64,000 nt of DNA from Strongylocentrotus droebachiensis (taxonomy: Eukaryota > Echinodermata > Echinoidea > Camarodonta > Strongylocentrotidae): the NCBI GenBank assembly GCA_035222895.1, contig JAVYIG010002110.1, forward strand, positions 1 to 64,000. The letters are read 5' to 3'. A program made the position numbers and the translations under genes. The notes below the pieces were generated by a model, which had not been told where the DNA came from, ran no database searches, and was given only the letters and a program-made list of their open reading frames with translations. Positions 37,131-48,321 of the stretch are shown piece after piece. The stretch's first letter is position 1. Each line of letters starts with the position of its first letter.

Positions 37131-38533
37131 TAATTAGATCTAGAATCTATGTAGACAGCAATAACCATCTGATTTGGGTCATTTCTTTAATAAAACTGAC
37201 ATTTGTTGTCATTCCCCAATACAGATGGCAACCCAGAGATCTCGTACCGTGGGGGTGGCTATGTACATATTTTCGTCCACGACATTTTCTCCCCGATTTT
37301 CTTTATTTAGATCTAATTTCCTGATTTCTAAATCAGATGTAAATTAGGTCGGTATGTCATTTGTCCTAATTACAGTTTTCAAAATTTGATAACTTAATAT
37401 TAAATACATAATTTACGGACTTACTTATATGAATTATCCAATTTGTATCTCAGAACCGCGAAGCAGTACGTTCATGCATTCGAAATATTACCCGGCGGCC
37501 GATATATTTCCGGGTCCACCTACCAAAACATAGCCAATGGCCAATCAGAGCACTCGTTTCGTGGGAGTTCGTTGGTCAAGCCGGGCCGACTCGTACGTAG
37601 CTACGGTAGCTATTGGACGTTCGAAAAGAAAAAATTAATATTCATCAACTAACACCAAGACGGATAATGTTGACGACGAGACTTTCTCGGATTAATCATT
37701 AATTTAGGATCTAAATGAGCAAGCTATCGTAAGTCAAATAAGCTATATATACATGTATGTTATATTTGCAGCAGTTATGAGGATGTAAAGAGTGAAAATC
37801 TCGTTGCATATCTCATTTATCGCGGTCCGGTCGAACCGAACCATTTGTTCCGTACAGTCCCTCACAGAAAGAAGTCCCCAGACTTCAGTCTCTATAATCG
37901 GAGGTCTAGTGGAGCCAGACGTAGTCTCAGTGGAACAACCGACGATTAGAGAGACTGAAGCTTTCGGTCTAGAATCTATGTTAATAGACTATAAAAAAAA
38001 CATTGATAACTCTCAGTTTCATTTTTTTTTCTGGGACACACTGTCTGTAGAGTCTACTGTAGACTCTAAAGTCTATGTCAAGTTTCAACACCTACCAAAA
38101 TAAGTTCTACTAAACAACACTAGATCTAGACCTCTACTAGTAATATTCTGTAGTCTAGTAACAGTCTAAACTCGATTCTGCTTATACATGTCTCCATGTG
38201 CATTGATACAGTTACCGCCCACTTCGCAAACAGTCCAATGGAAAAGCTAACACTAACAGTCACACTCCACCAACCACGCTATGTACACACACACACAACC
38301 GATCGGACCATAATATCGTTCCATTCATTGAGCCAGCCAGCCAGCGCATCGCACCTTCCCAGGCCCAGACAACCAACCCGAGCGCAGCGGCCCAGCGCAG
38401 CCAGACGTTGCCCATTAGTACACGTGATGCTCCCGATGAATATACGCCGGCAAGAAAGACAATTAACGTTTAAATTAGACAACATTTCATTCAGAAATTC
38501 ACAAAGACACGTTTGATTTTGAAAAATACTCAC
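37131..38533. other. Region upstream of PANK, no gene seen
   Basis: CpG content is higher here (37440-37620, 38330-38460) than in the surroundings, which would suit a promoter. It contains the perfect short palindrome AGAGTCTACTGTAGACTCT near 38050. No coding exon is supported on either strand. Confidence 0.4.
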
Positions 38534-38726
38534 CATAGACTGATCCCACACTATTTTCTTAATATCAGATTTCACTGAGTTGTCTGGCGACCAGGATGAA
38601 AATTCGGTAACAATAAATGACTGTGATGATTCCAGGCCGATACAAAGATATGAAGAAATTTGTAAATCTGACGTCATATGCATGACCGGTCGACCTCGGC
38701 CTCGGAAGTGACGTACATGACGCAAC
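38534..38726 (-). other. Possible upstream (5' UTR) exon of PANK
   Basis: The minus strand has a consensus donor, ATG|GTGAGTA, at 38534, in a CpG-richer stretch beside the assembly gap and 4 kb upstream of the first PANK coding exon. It could be a noncoding or alternative first exon. No transcript evidence is available and the 5' limit runs into the gap. Confidence 0.25.
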
Positions 38727-38926
38727 NNNNNNNNNNNNNNNNNNNNNNNNNNNNNNNNNNNNNNNNNNNNNNNNNNNNNNNNNNNNNNNNNNNNNNNNNN
38801 NNNNNNNNNNNNNNNNNNNNNNNNNNNNNNNNNNNNNNNNNNNNNNNNNNNNNNNNNNNNNNNNNNNNNNNNNNNNNNNNNNNNNNNNNNNNNNNNNNNN
38901 NNNNNNNNNNNNNNNNNNNNNNNNNN
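38727..38926. other. Assembly gap (200 N)
   Basis: Exactly 200 undetermined bases, probably a placeholder of unknown true length. It lies between the putative PANK upstream exon and a tandem repeat. Confidence 0.99.
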
Positions 38927-38929
38927 TGT

Positions 38930-39845
38930 AATGGAATGTGCTAGAGTTCATGTACAGTTTTGGTGGTCGAAAGAATATTGGCCTGGAACGTGTTGAATTT
39001 AATGTCCAATTATTCTCCTGATTTAAAAAAAAAAAGTCTTCGAGATCATGTAATATGCAATCCATGATTTACGGTGAATTTCAGTGTATATATATATATT
39101 TATAAAAAGGAACGCTAGATCACGGCTATACACTATGGCATGCACCTGTCCATTTATTGTCGTCAGAATTGTTGTCATAAAAATTTATTCGAGTTCGTCT
39201 TACCTGGCGGTCTGCCGCAGAGTATAATTATCAAGTGAACTACGTTGCATTTTAACGAACGAGTCATGAATTTTAATGACGCTTAGAGATATCTATTGCA
39301 AACAAGATGATGAAATTTATTCCTCAGCTACGTTGGCAGCTGAAGATGATGAACTTGATTTAATTGACGAAATTGGATGTGAATTATAAAAATTGATAGG
39401 ACAAAGTTCGAAAATAAATGACAAAAGATAAAATGACTATATAATGTGCAAGAATAAGCAGTTTTGGAGCGAAATTTATTGAAATATATATTTGTAATGA
39501 AATGAAACATTTTTAAAATTGTACTGAAAAAAAAAAAAATATATATATTAACTGTATGTGTTAGATGTCCTAAAGCTCATGTACAGTTTTGGTGGCCATT
39601 TTGGTGTTGAATTGAGTGTCACATTGTTCACCTGATTTAAAAAATTCGTTTTCCTTCGAGATCATTTAATATGCTATCCATGATTTACGGCAAATTTTAG
39701 TGTATATATCCGAAAATGGACGACCAATACAAAAAAATCGACAATGAGATGTGCAAGATTCAAAAGTTTCGGGACGAAATTAATTGAAAAAAGACTAAAT
39801 TTGAATTAATTAGAAGTGTTAAAATGGACGGGAAATCCTATATTT
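38930..39845. repeat. Diverged direct repeat, about 615-bp period
   Basis: TCATGTACAGTTTTGGTGG, CTCCTGATTTAAAAAA, TTCGAGATCAT and ATCCATGATTTACGG recur in the same order from 38948 and from 39574. GTGCAAGA ... GCGAAATT likewise recurs near 39446 and 39752. The repeat begins directly at the gap edge, which may have caused the gap. Confidence 0.55.
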
Positions 39846-39869
39846 ACAATGCGTATTAAAAAGAGTATA

Positions 39870-40000
39870 AACAACTTTGGTAGATTGCTATTTAAAAGTT
39901 ATAACCTTTGCGACCTTGAATTATATTTAATATTAAAAAGTCCTGATTATTCTGTCTAACGATACATTATTCATAACTCTGTTGCAACGGATGAATGAGC
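39870..40000. repeat. Single arm related to the 18.3 kb fold-back repeat
   Basis: CAACTTTGGTAG, then GCGACCTTGAATTATATTTA and CTCTGTTGCAACGGATGA align in order with 18318-18460. Only one arm is present. Confidence 0.4.
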
Positions 40001-40882
40001 AACAGGCTTTAAACAAAGTTTTGTCAAAGTTCTCTTGTACCAAGTTTGGGCTGAAGCTATTTATGTGGTTTAAAAGCCGTTACCCATTTTTATTTCAGTA
40101 CGAAAACGATTGTTGAATTTTTCACATTGGTTTCTTGTGTTTAAATAGAAATTGAATAATGTCAACTCAGACTTAAGAAAGCGCTTATTTAAATGCAAAA
40201 TTTATTATATTCTCTTAGTATGATGACAAAATCTTGGCTTCTCTCGCATCCCTTGTTTAAGGAAAGCCTTAACATTTAGTCATTCAAAAATGATAAAGCT
40301 TACTTGGAATGCTATTTGTTGTCATGAAAGTCTACTGTCAATATCATTGATAGTTATCAAATTCATCATCATGACTTTCATTGTTGCATTTACTTCCTTT
40401 TTTAGGTAAACTAATCTTTGAGCTTTTATGCAATGTTTGAGACAAATAGGTTGTGCACTTTACGCACTTTATGCAGCATGTGAAATGGTGCAATGGAAAA
40501 GTTAGCAGAGAGATCTTTAATTAGATATCATGAAACAAGGTGTCATTAGGCTGTTTAAAATAATTTAAGGTTATCCTGTGGATTAGAACAACGTTTTGTG
40601 AAAGCGTAGATACATCGGACCACTTTAAACGAAGAAGCTCTGGAGCATACATGAAGCAAACCAAAGTAACGTTTACATATGACCTGACCCACATTCGATG
40701 CATCGGCCCAAACTTGGAAGGAGGGGATTTCGACGGCACTTTTTTGAAACCCTTATGCTCAGTCAATCGTGGCAGAAAAAAACTTGAATGAGGTATCACT
40801 AGACAAAAAACAAGTGACTCTTTAGAACGAAATAGATTTCAATTTGAAACGAATAAAAAAAAGGTAGAAAACCTTTACTTAC

Positions 40883-40943
40883 CTTTTGCTCGTACATTTG
40901 ATGTAAATCCTGTCAAAATTGCAAGCAAGATTAGCCCGATCAT
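40883..40943 (-). CDS. Orphan signal-peptide exon
   Basis: ATG opens MIGLILLAILTGFTSNVRAK, a textbook signal peptide, followed after 20 codons plus one base by the donor G|GTAAGTAAA (phase 1). The junction segment GCAAAAGGTAAGTAAA is the same as in exon 1 of the lectin/PAN gene, and the phase is the same. A TATA-like CAATAAAAGG lies about 100 bp upstream. No lectin or other extracellular exon was found downstream on this strand before PANK, though the 200-base gap lies in between. Confidence 0.5.
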
Positions 40944-41227
40944 GCTGGAGGAATTTATCAAGGTTCCAGGGTGTTTCTACCAACAAAATACTGACCACAC
41001 TCTCATGAAGTGAGCAAACTGAAATGTGATTTTTCATCACAATCTCCCTCCTTTTATTGTGAGGCGGACATTACGAAATTAATTTCGACTGGGGTTTATT
41101 GTCTGATCCCCAGTTACTGAAGGGGATTTGGTGACAACAAGCACATTCATTGATACAACAGCTAACTCAACTGTAGCTTACCAATTAATTGTGTCAATGT
41201 ATGTAGCATGAGAGTTGAAGGGAGGGT

Positions 41228-41272
<45 letters not shown>

Positions 41273-41332
41273 GAAAGAAGGGAGGGGAGAAAAAGAGAGA
41301 GAGAGAGAGAGAGGGGGGGGGGGGGGGGGTGG
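41228..41332. repeat. GA microsatellite and poly-G
   Basis: Long (GA)n runs at 41231-41275 and 41296-41312 end in a G run. A complementary (TC)n run lies at 42006-42060. Confidence 0.85.
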
Positions 41333-44300
41333 GGGTGGGGCACAAATGAGAGTTAGGCGAAGAAGATAGAGAATGAGATAGCTCAAAAAAATTACATTTG
41401 CTATTATAATACATGACATGTAAAGAACAAGTGATAACAAGATTTTTTAAAAAGAGTAAGGGAAAGAGTTGTGGACATTATGTTTCTATATATACACGGA
41501 AAGTGCAAGAGAAAAAAGTGTGTATGTAAGATTGTGTGCTTTAGAGTGTGTGTGTTGGAAAAATAGAGAAAGAGAGTAAGAGTCATTTCTGCTAAAGAAA
41601 AAGAACATGTATCTGTAGATGCGTGTGGATCTATCCTAGTTTAAATGTGTAAGTGGAAAACAAAAATATGGAAGATAAGGAGAGAAGCAAGCAGTGTAGA
41701 GTGAGAGATAAGTACACATTTTTTTATTTCGAGCATTCGACACGCGCGAGTTTCCTCTGCAAACAGGCAAGGAAATTAAGCGTAATTAAATAACTGATTT
41801 TTAAAGGATTATACTCTATACAAATGTTATTTATCTTCCGTCCTCAGGTGGAATTAATCTTCAACGTCACCAACAAATCGTGAGATCATCTAGCGAACTC
41901 TAATAGAATGGCGATGAGTACAAATATTTTGAAAACCAGTCAGTCACTGTATTATGTATATCTCATGGACCTTTTATCTCTTTCGATTTTCCTCCCTTCC
42001 CCTTCTCTCTCTCTCTCTCTCTCTCCCCCCTTTCTCTCTCTTTCTCTCCCTCTCTATCTCTCTCCTTCCCTCTCATATGTCTTTCTCCCTCCTTCTGACT
42101 CTTTAACAAATCTATAATTACCATTCAAGTTTTGATCACGAATCATGAGATTCAGAATCTGAAAAAAAGTAAAATTACACAAGCTGTCTTTTTTCTGATA
42201 ACATATTTGACATAATATGTTGTTAAATATGTTATGTTATTTAAAGTATTGATGTTTTTTGTTCGTGTTATAAAGCCAGAACAGAGACCTACAGTTGATC
42301 TAACAGTTTTTAAATGGAGGGTATTTCAACATAAAAAAGTTCATCTTTTCACCTTTTATGGTCACGGAGTGGAAAGTACGAAAAGTTAGTAAATATAAAA
42401 GCTAGGCCTTTTCCATATTTTCAAAAGCTATATCTGACTGATTTTGAAGCTCGTCAGCCCATTAAAACCAAGATTCTGGGTTAATTATTCAAGAAGTTAT
42501 TTGATCAATGAGGAAATAGGTAGAGCAGATGTAATTTAATATTATGATTAAATTCCTTTGAACTGAATGGAAGATTGTTGGCTTGTACTTTTATGATTGA
42601 TGGCTTGCCTCCTAGCTGCCATGCCTGTCTGAAGAAAAAAAGAAATATTGCGAAGCGGTTTGTCGAGAAATCCCATTATTATGAATACATTTTATTCCAA
42701 CAAGGACACGTCATATCGTATTCTCTCTGCCCTCTATAATTAACAATGGTTCAACAATAGTCTTTTATATGAAAGCTGAATCAAATCAAATCTAATAATC
42801 CATACAGGGTACAATATTTACAAGTTCATGTAGGGGATTCATTATGGTTTGTAATGCTCTTATTCATCCGAACAAATCAAATCAAGGGATTTTTTACCTC
42901 TAATACTACACTTAATTTTCAAATCTTTCATAAGAAAGCAAACGAGGAATATTATTAACACCTTCATGCTACCCTTATTAATATACACACACATATATAT
43001 GAAATATATTTCTGATGTATTTTAATACACACACACACACATACGCACACGCGCACGCGTGTCTCCTTCCACACACTCACTTTATGAACTTAGCATATTA
43101 CCTCGTTTCCCACTTATTAGTGTTCATTCTTTCATTCAAAATTTAAAGCCTATTTCAGACTAATTCTTTTGATTTTATTTAGTTATATTTGTTCATTTTT
43201 AAAGCAGGTTTGAAATATGCTTGACACACACACCCACACCCAAACTCATGCACACATACACACAAAATTGTAATCACACTTCCTATGACACAATGCTAAC
43301 AATCTTAAAATGATACAATAAAAAAAAAAAAAAATATGGTTAATAACTGAAATATGAACTGCTTCTTAATAATAATAATAATAATAGTGATGATGATAAC
43401 AATACTAGTTGTGATAATAATAGAAATAATAATAATGATTATAATACTAATACTGGTTTATCTTAAAGAGATTTTCCATTAACTCACCAAAGCGCTTATT
43501 GAAAGTATTAAAAGCCCAACAAAAAAAGAAACAAAAACGTGTTCAGGCTGTAACAGAAATATACGCGTAGTCCACAAAATCAATCTGTCAACCCTTTCTT
43601 TCGTGTTTGTTTGTTTATAATTTCATTTAAAATCCATAGAAAAGGAATTAAAAACTAAATGGATGTTTGGCTCTATGATACATCCTTCTTTCAAGGATAG
43701 TATATAGTTATTTGATTGAAAACATATAAGTAATTTTAATAGATGAGCATTTGTATTATAATTTCTATTATATACAACCACGTTTGTTTATATTTATCAG
43801 CTTATCCTTGTGGTGGAATACATACAATTAAGAAGGGATATGATAATCTGGAGAAACTAACAGGATATATTAGCCGAATTAAATAACACTATTTCCGCTG
43901 GCATACGACCTTCAACTACGCGCGTAATTTACTCATTAATCCATGTCGCCTATTAAGCGCAAAAATAACCAAATCAAATATATTCCCATCTGTAGTGCGT
44001 ATGTATTCGATAAGAAATATCAAAATATTTGATATAATAGATTTGATCTAATATTAAATGAGTGCTGAATGCCGAATGGGTATGTAATTTTGTCATTAAA
44101 AGGATTTAGAGGAAATACAAATTATTGTTGACTTGTCCCTCATCTTGCCCCGCTTTTTTGTTCTCGTTCCTTCTTTCCCTTTTCTCTTTTTATTCTTTTC
44201 CTTATGAATTTTTTTATCTCGATTTCTATGATTGAATAGATATTTGTATATGAAAAGACATGTTCACGATGACGCCATCCAATACAGATATAATCGTTGT

Positions 44301-44529
44301 GAAAAGATATGATTCTTTTTTATCAAAAGTATTGAAAAGATACCGATGAGAGAATCCATACATCATCTTAGATTAAAAAACAGACTCATATTTCTTTTGT
44401 TCTTCTTCCGATTTATTCAGAAATTATTATTTATTCGTCTTTCTTATTTACCGCCAGTATTAGATATATTGCTATAATATGGACAGAAAAAAAAAGGTAG
44501 AAAAGCATCTTTCATGCTGTCATTTCTTT
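41333..44529. other. Intergenic, microsatellite-rich
   Basis: TC run at 42006-42060, CA runs at 43027-43065 and 43222-43265, AAT run at 43368-43386. No gene or clear transposon end. Confidence 0.5.
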
Positions 44530-44823
44530 CTACCTTGCTTCAGATTTGTACATTAGTTTTGATTCATTAAGACAATTTGAAATTGCTGCATTAACAGTGA
44601 GCCTCATTACACTCTGATGTAAGTTATAAATAATCGACTTCCAGGTTACATCAGTATTTTCCATATGAACAACTTTCATATATTCCCCTTGTACAAGTAA
44701 TGGTTCAATCAACCTTTTCCAATTTTCTCTACATACATCTTTAACGGTTTCTTTTATCATAGTTTTTGTCTGGTTCCAGCTTACAGAGTCTGGTATTTTT
44801 GAGTGAATTTCATGTGATTCCAA
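44530..44823 (-). pseudogene. Fragment of a LINE-like ORF
   Basis: The 97-codon frame contains WNQTKTMIKETVKDVCRENW and WKSIIYNLHQSVMRLTVNA. The pattern W-K/Q-S-x2-Y/F-x-L-P/H-x-x-V-M/L-x-x-x-V/L-N is typical of the stretch before the terminal zinc-knuckle of some invertebrate non-LTR elements. The zinc cluster is absent, so it is a remnant. The family assignment is tentative. Confidence 0.4.
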
Positions 44824-45139
44824 AGTGACCGTCGTTTGTCGTGACCATCCCTTTTCCCTATCTAGTCTAGTCTTCGGTCAAGGGCGTGATTTACAACATC
44901 GTCGCCTTTGACACTAGATCTACTGTAAGCCAGAAAATGACATGTTCGGTATTTAAATGGTCCGAAATGGAAGGTATGTTCAAGCCATCAGGATTGTGGA
45001 CCACAGCAAGATGGGCACCACGTAGCGGTTTTCCTAACCATATCTTAATATATTTATCTAATATTATATCAAGTCTTCCAGCCAGGCGTCATTTTTACAA
45101 GCGCACACTTGCTAATCTAACCACATTAGCTTTCGCATC

Positions 45140-45285
45140 CTACTGGGTTCCCATTTAATACCTGGGTGGAGAGTGGCAAATGTAGATCAATGTCTTGCCA
45201 AAGGATATTAGTGCCACCGCGGGAGTGAACCGCGGACCTTGTGATCCATAGTCCGCTCGACCACGGCAACTGCTCTCTGGCAAGT
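45140..45285 (-). mobile_element. tRNA-derived SINE, copy 2
   Basis: The minus strand has a different tRNA-like head (TGGTCGAGCGGAC, then GGTTCACTCCCGC) joined to the same body as the copy at 9850 (GGCACTAATATCCTTTGGCA and CCACCCAGGTATTAAATGGG). Confidence 0.6.
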
Positions 45286-45413
45286 ATGACGTCACATTTC
45301 TAATCTATTGAAAGGGAAAGCGAGGGAGAGAGAAAGAGAAAGAGAAACGGAGTGAGGGAGAAGAATGATCGACAGCGGGATAGAGGTTGAGGGGGCTAGG
45401 AGGGAGATAGATA

Positions 45414-45414
<1 letters not shown>

Positions 45415-45454
<40 letters not shown>

Positions 45455-45465
45455 GAAAGAGAGAA
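45415..45465. repeat. GA microsatellite
   Basis: Uninterrupted GA run within a purine-rich stretch (45305-45480). Similar GA runs lie at 61012-61030 and 61361-61382. Confidence 0.85.
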
Positions 45466-46859
45466 GTGAAAATGAGTCTACAGGAAATAGTGTGACAGTC
45501 ATTACAGCTTCCTGGTAACATTAACAATTCCTGAAGCGAGTGGATTTTAAGCCTATTCGGTAGTTCTCCTCATGTATAATAGTTATATCACTGTATACCA
45601 AGTTGTATACAGATGAAATGATTTTATCAGTCATAACAAGGATAATCAATCATAACAAATTGCGTTATTGTCTATAACATGATTCTCTGCTTGATTATAA
45701 TCATGTAGTCTAGAAAAAAGACTTCAAATGTTTATTATATACACGGACGGACAATATTTACATTACTTTGTATAGTTATATATTCTATAGACCATATCTT
45801 TACCGTTTCATCATTATTTATACTAAATCAGACATTAGGCGATTGCTTACGTTCGTTAAGAGAGTTACATTTATATTTGCTACCTTTTTTCCCTTACCAT
45901 ATTAGTGTTAATGTCTAATCATGCTCATTAGTCCAACCGAAGTGAACAAAACTGTATATTGCTCTTTTTTTCCCTTTCAGAACCAATTTGAAAAAGATCT
46001 AAGAAACACATAGTTCCATAATCTATACAAGACAATTATATTGAAAGTAGGCTTTCAATTGCCAAATATAGGGAACACTCAATTCATATCCATCATTTTT
46101 GTCCTTCCGTCATATAAAATAATAGGTTGGCTATAATCTTTAATCATTATCTAAATTGTACGTATTAATTACGTATCACTTTTGTGTAAAGTGATAATTT
46201 GTTGTAAACACCTAAGAAACTAAAAGAATTTCTTAAAAATGCTCGACTTTATATGAAAAAGTTGCCTAGTTGTATTATGGCCGTGAATAACGAGTGAATT
46301 ATTTGCGAGCTATATCATGTACATTATCACGTAAACATATGATAAATGCACTTTCAATAAGAATACCTAGGTCCTACATTCTTGAGCTCATGAAAACATC
46401 ATGCCTCTGCTTATTGAATGCTCTGCCGCCAGCTATCTATCAAGTTATATATGTATCAGATCATTCAGCCACTTCACATTCACATGCCCCTCATGATGAT
46501 AGTCAGTCATACTAATAATTGATAATAATTTGATGATAATTTTGTTTACCTGGGGGAAGCCCCATAAGGATCAGTGCTGTTCTTCATGAGGGCCCTGTAT
46601 TTAGTAGTACCCTAGTCCAGAATCTGCACGGTCCTTTATAATTTCCCTACACACTTGATTCAAGCCGTCGAAGATGGCGTTATCAACAAACTCATAATAT
46701 TATGCTCACCAGCCCTTTTTCGCCGGGCGTCCTAATTAGTGTCCCTTTATAGAAAGGGATACTAGTCCTAATTTAATGATCACGCCATCATCGGCTGGGA
46801 GCAAGTAAGTAGGGAGAGGTAGCGTTACGTTGGTGTGGTGGTGGAGATCAAATTTAAAT

Positions 46860-47030
46860 AGGCCAGACTAGTAGTACCCCAGCATTTACCAGGTATCCTT
46901 TTACAACTGGGTGGAGATTGGCAAATGTGGAATAATTTCTTGTGTGCCGGGCTGGGATTTGAACGCTTAACCCTTGGATTGACATTCACAGTCAAGTGAA
47001 TGAACCACAATACCACGACACCTTCACCTC
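46860..47030 (-). mobile_element. tRNA-derived SINE, copy 3
   Basis: Minus strand: GTGTCGTGGTATTGTGGTTC (A-box side) and GTTCAAATCCCAGCC (B-box), then the body with CTCCACCCAGTTGTAAAAGG. A related tail piece lies at 46549-46615. Confidence 0.6.
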
Positions 47031-48321
47031 CTTATTGCAATATTCATGATCATACTACAGTTTCTATGATAACAAAGGCAACTGCCAGCAAAAAAACTCA
47101 ACAATTTAATCTAGCAATATAGTGACAACGATATCCAGGCTATTATGACCTAAGTACAAAGAACTAGATCATGATAAACATACCTTAAAATACATACGAG
47201 TTTCTTTATTTAACCATATCAATTTTGTTCTAGTGAAGGGAGGTTGCTATGTGACCTCCTGATATCCAAAAATTATCTTGTCAAGAAGATACGAGTTTTT
47301 CTGGCCCGGTCGAATTTGTTTAAAAAAATTGTGATTAAAGTAGAATGTCCTATCTTTAAATAGACCCTATTATTTTGACGTTAGTCAATACTTGCCAACA
47401 TGATTATAACACATTACTTTTGCAATCGTTAGTTCTAAACCTGTCATGCCTATATCAGTCCCACTGTTAACGAAATCCCAAAGTAAAACCTACAAAATCA
47501 ATTCACACTTACACACACAGACACACCCACCCGAACACGCACACATGCACACATCCGCCCACACTAAAATGCACAATGTTTGTTATTTACAGAAAATGAA
47601 GTCGAAGTCTATATATTTAAACCTAACCCATGACTCACAGTTTTTCCCTTTACATCTTACAAATAAAACCAGTTCGTAGATACAGTTTGCCGATGAGCAG
47701 AAAATTCCATTGCTACCACATTTGTAAAACCCATTGAAGTGAGTAATGGATAGGTGCTCATGAAAGTTAAATAATGCACTGAGGTTGCATTCCACGAAAC
47801 ACAGATTTGTAGTATTCTACCTATTTTTCCTAATCAGAATATTGTTTCTTCTTTGCGTGTCCTAATCAGAAAGTTGATTAGTATTTTTTTCTGGAAAAAG
47901 GTGCACTACTAAGTGCTTCCATATTGTTACCCTCAAACAACCGATGGTCTTACTTCACATTTACTTCTTATACGCATGCTATTTATACATTTCGCATTCA
48001 AAATGACGTTCAAACATGTACACGAAAACCGATGTGGTATGTTTTTGACTCTGCTAACGATAATGCGTAAACTACACACTTGGACAAGAAACTACATCAA
48101 CTGGCTGTCCCTGCAGATTTACTACATGAACAAATCTTGCAAATGTGAGAAGAAAAATCATCGACTATCGAATTTATAAACACCAGGGAAATATTTCTTA
48201 AACGAACTCGAAACTGACAGTTGTGCAGTATTTTATTTGTTAAATGCTGCCACGAGGTTCGAAGAAAGAACACATGGAGAGTGCTTCACAAATACTAAGA
48301 TCAACTTTAAATTGAACTTAA
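47031..48321. other. Intergenic, no gene seen
   Basis: A CA-rich stretch at 47510-47560. Short frames lack any domain signature. Confidence 0.5.

Noticed and set aside
38279..38725. 148-codon minus-strand frame upstream of PANK
   Set aside because: No recognisable domain and its N-terminus falls at the gap. Only its splice donor at 38534 was kept, as a weak 5' exon candidate.
44886..45158. 90-codon plus-strand frame
   Set aside because: No domain; its end overlaps the SINE at 45140.
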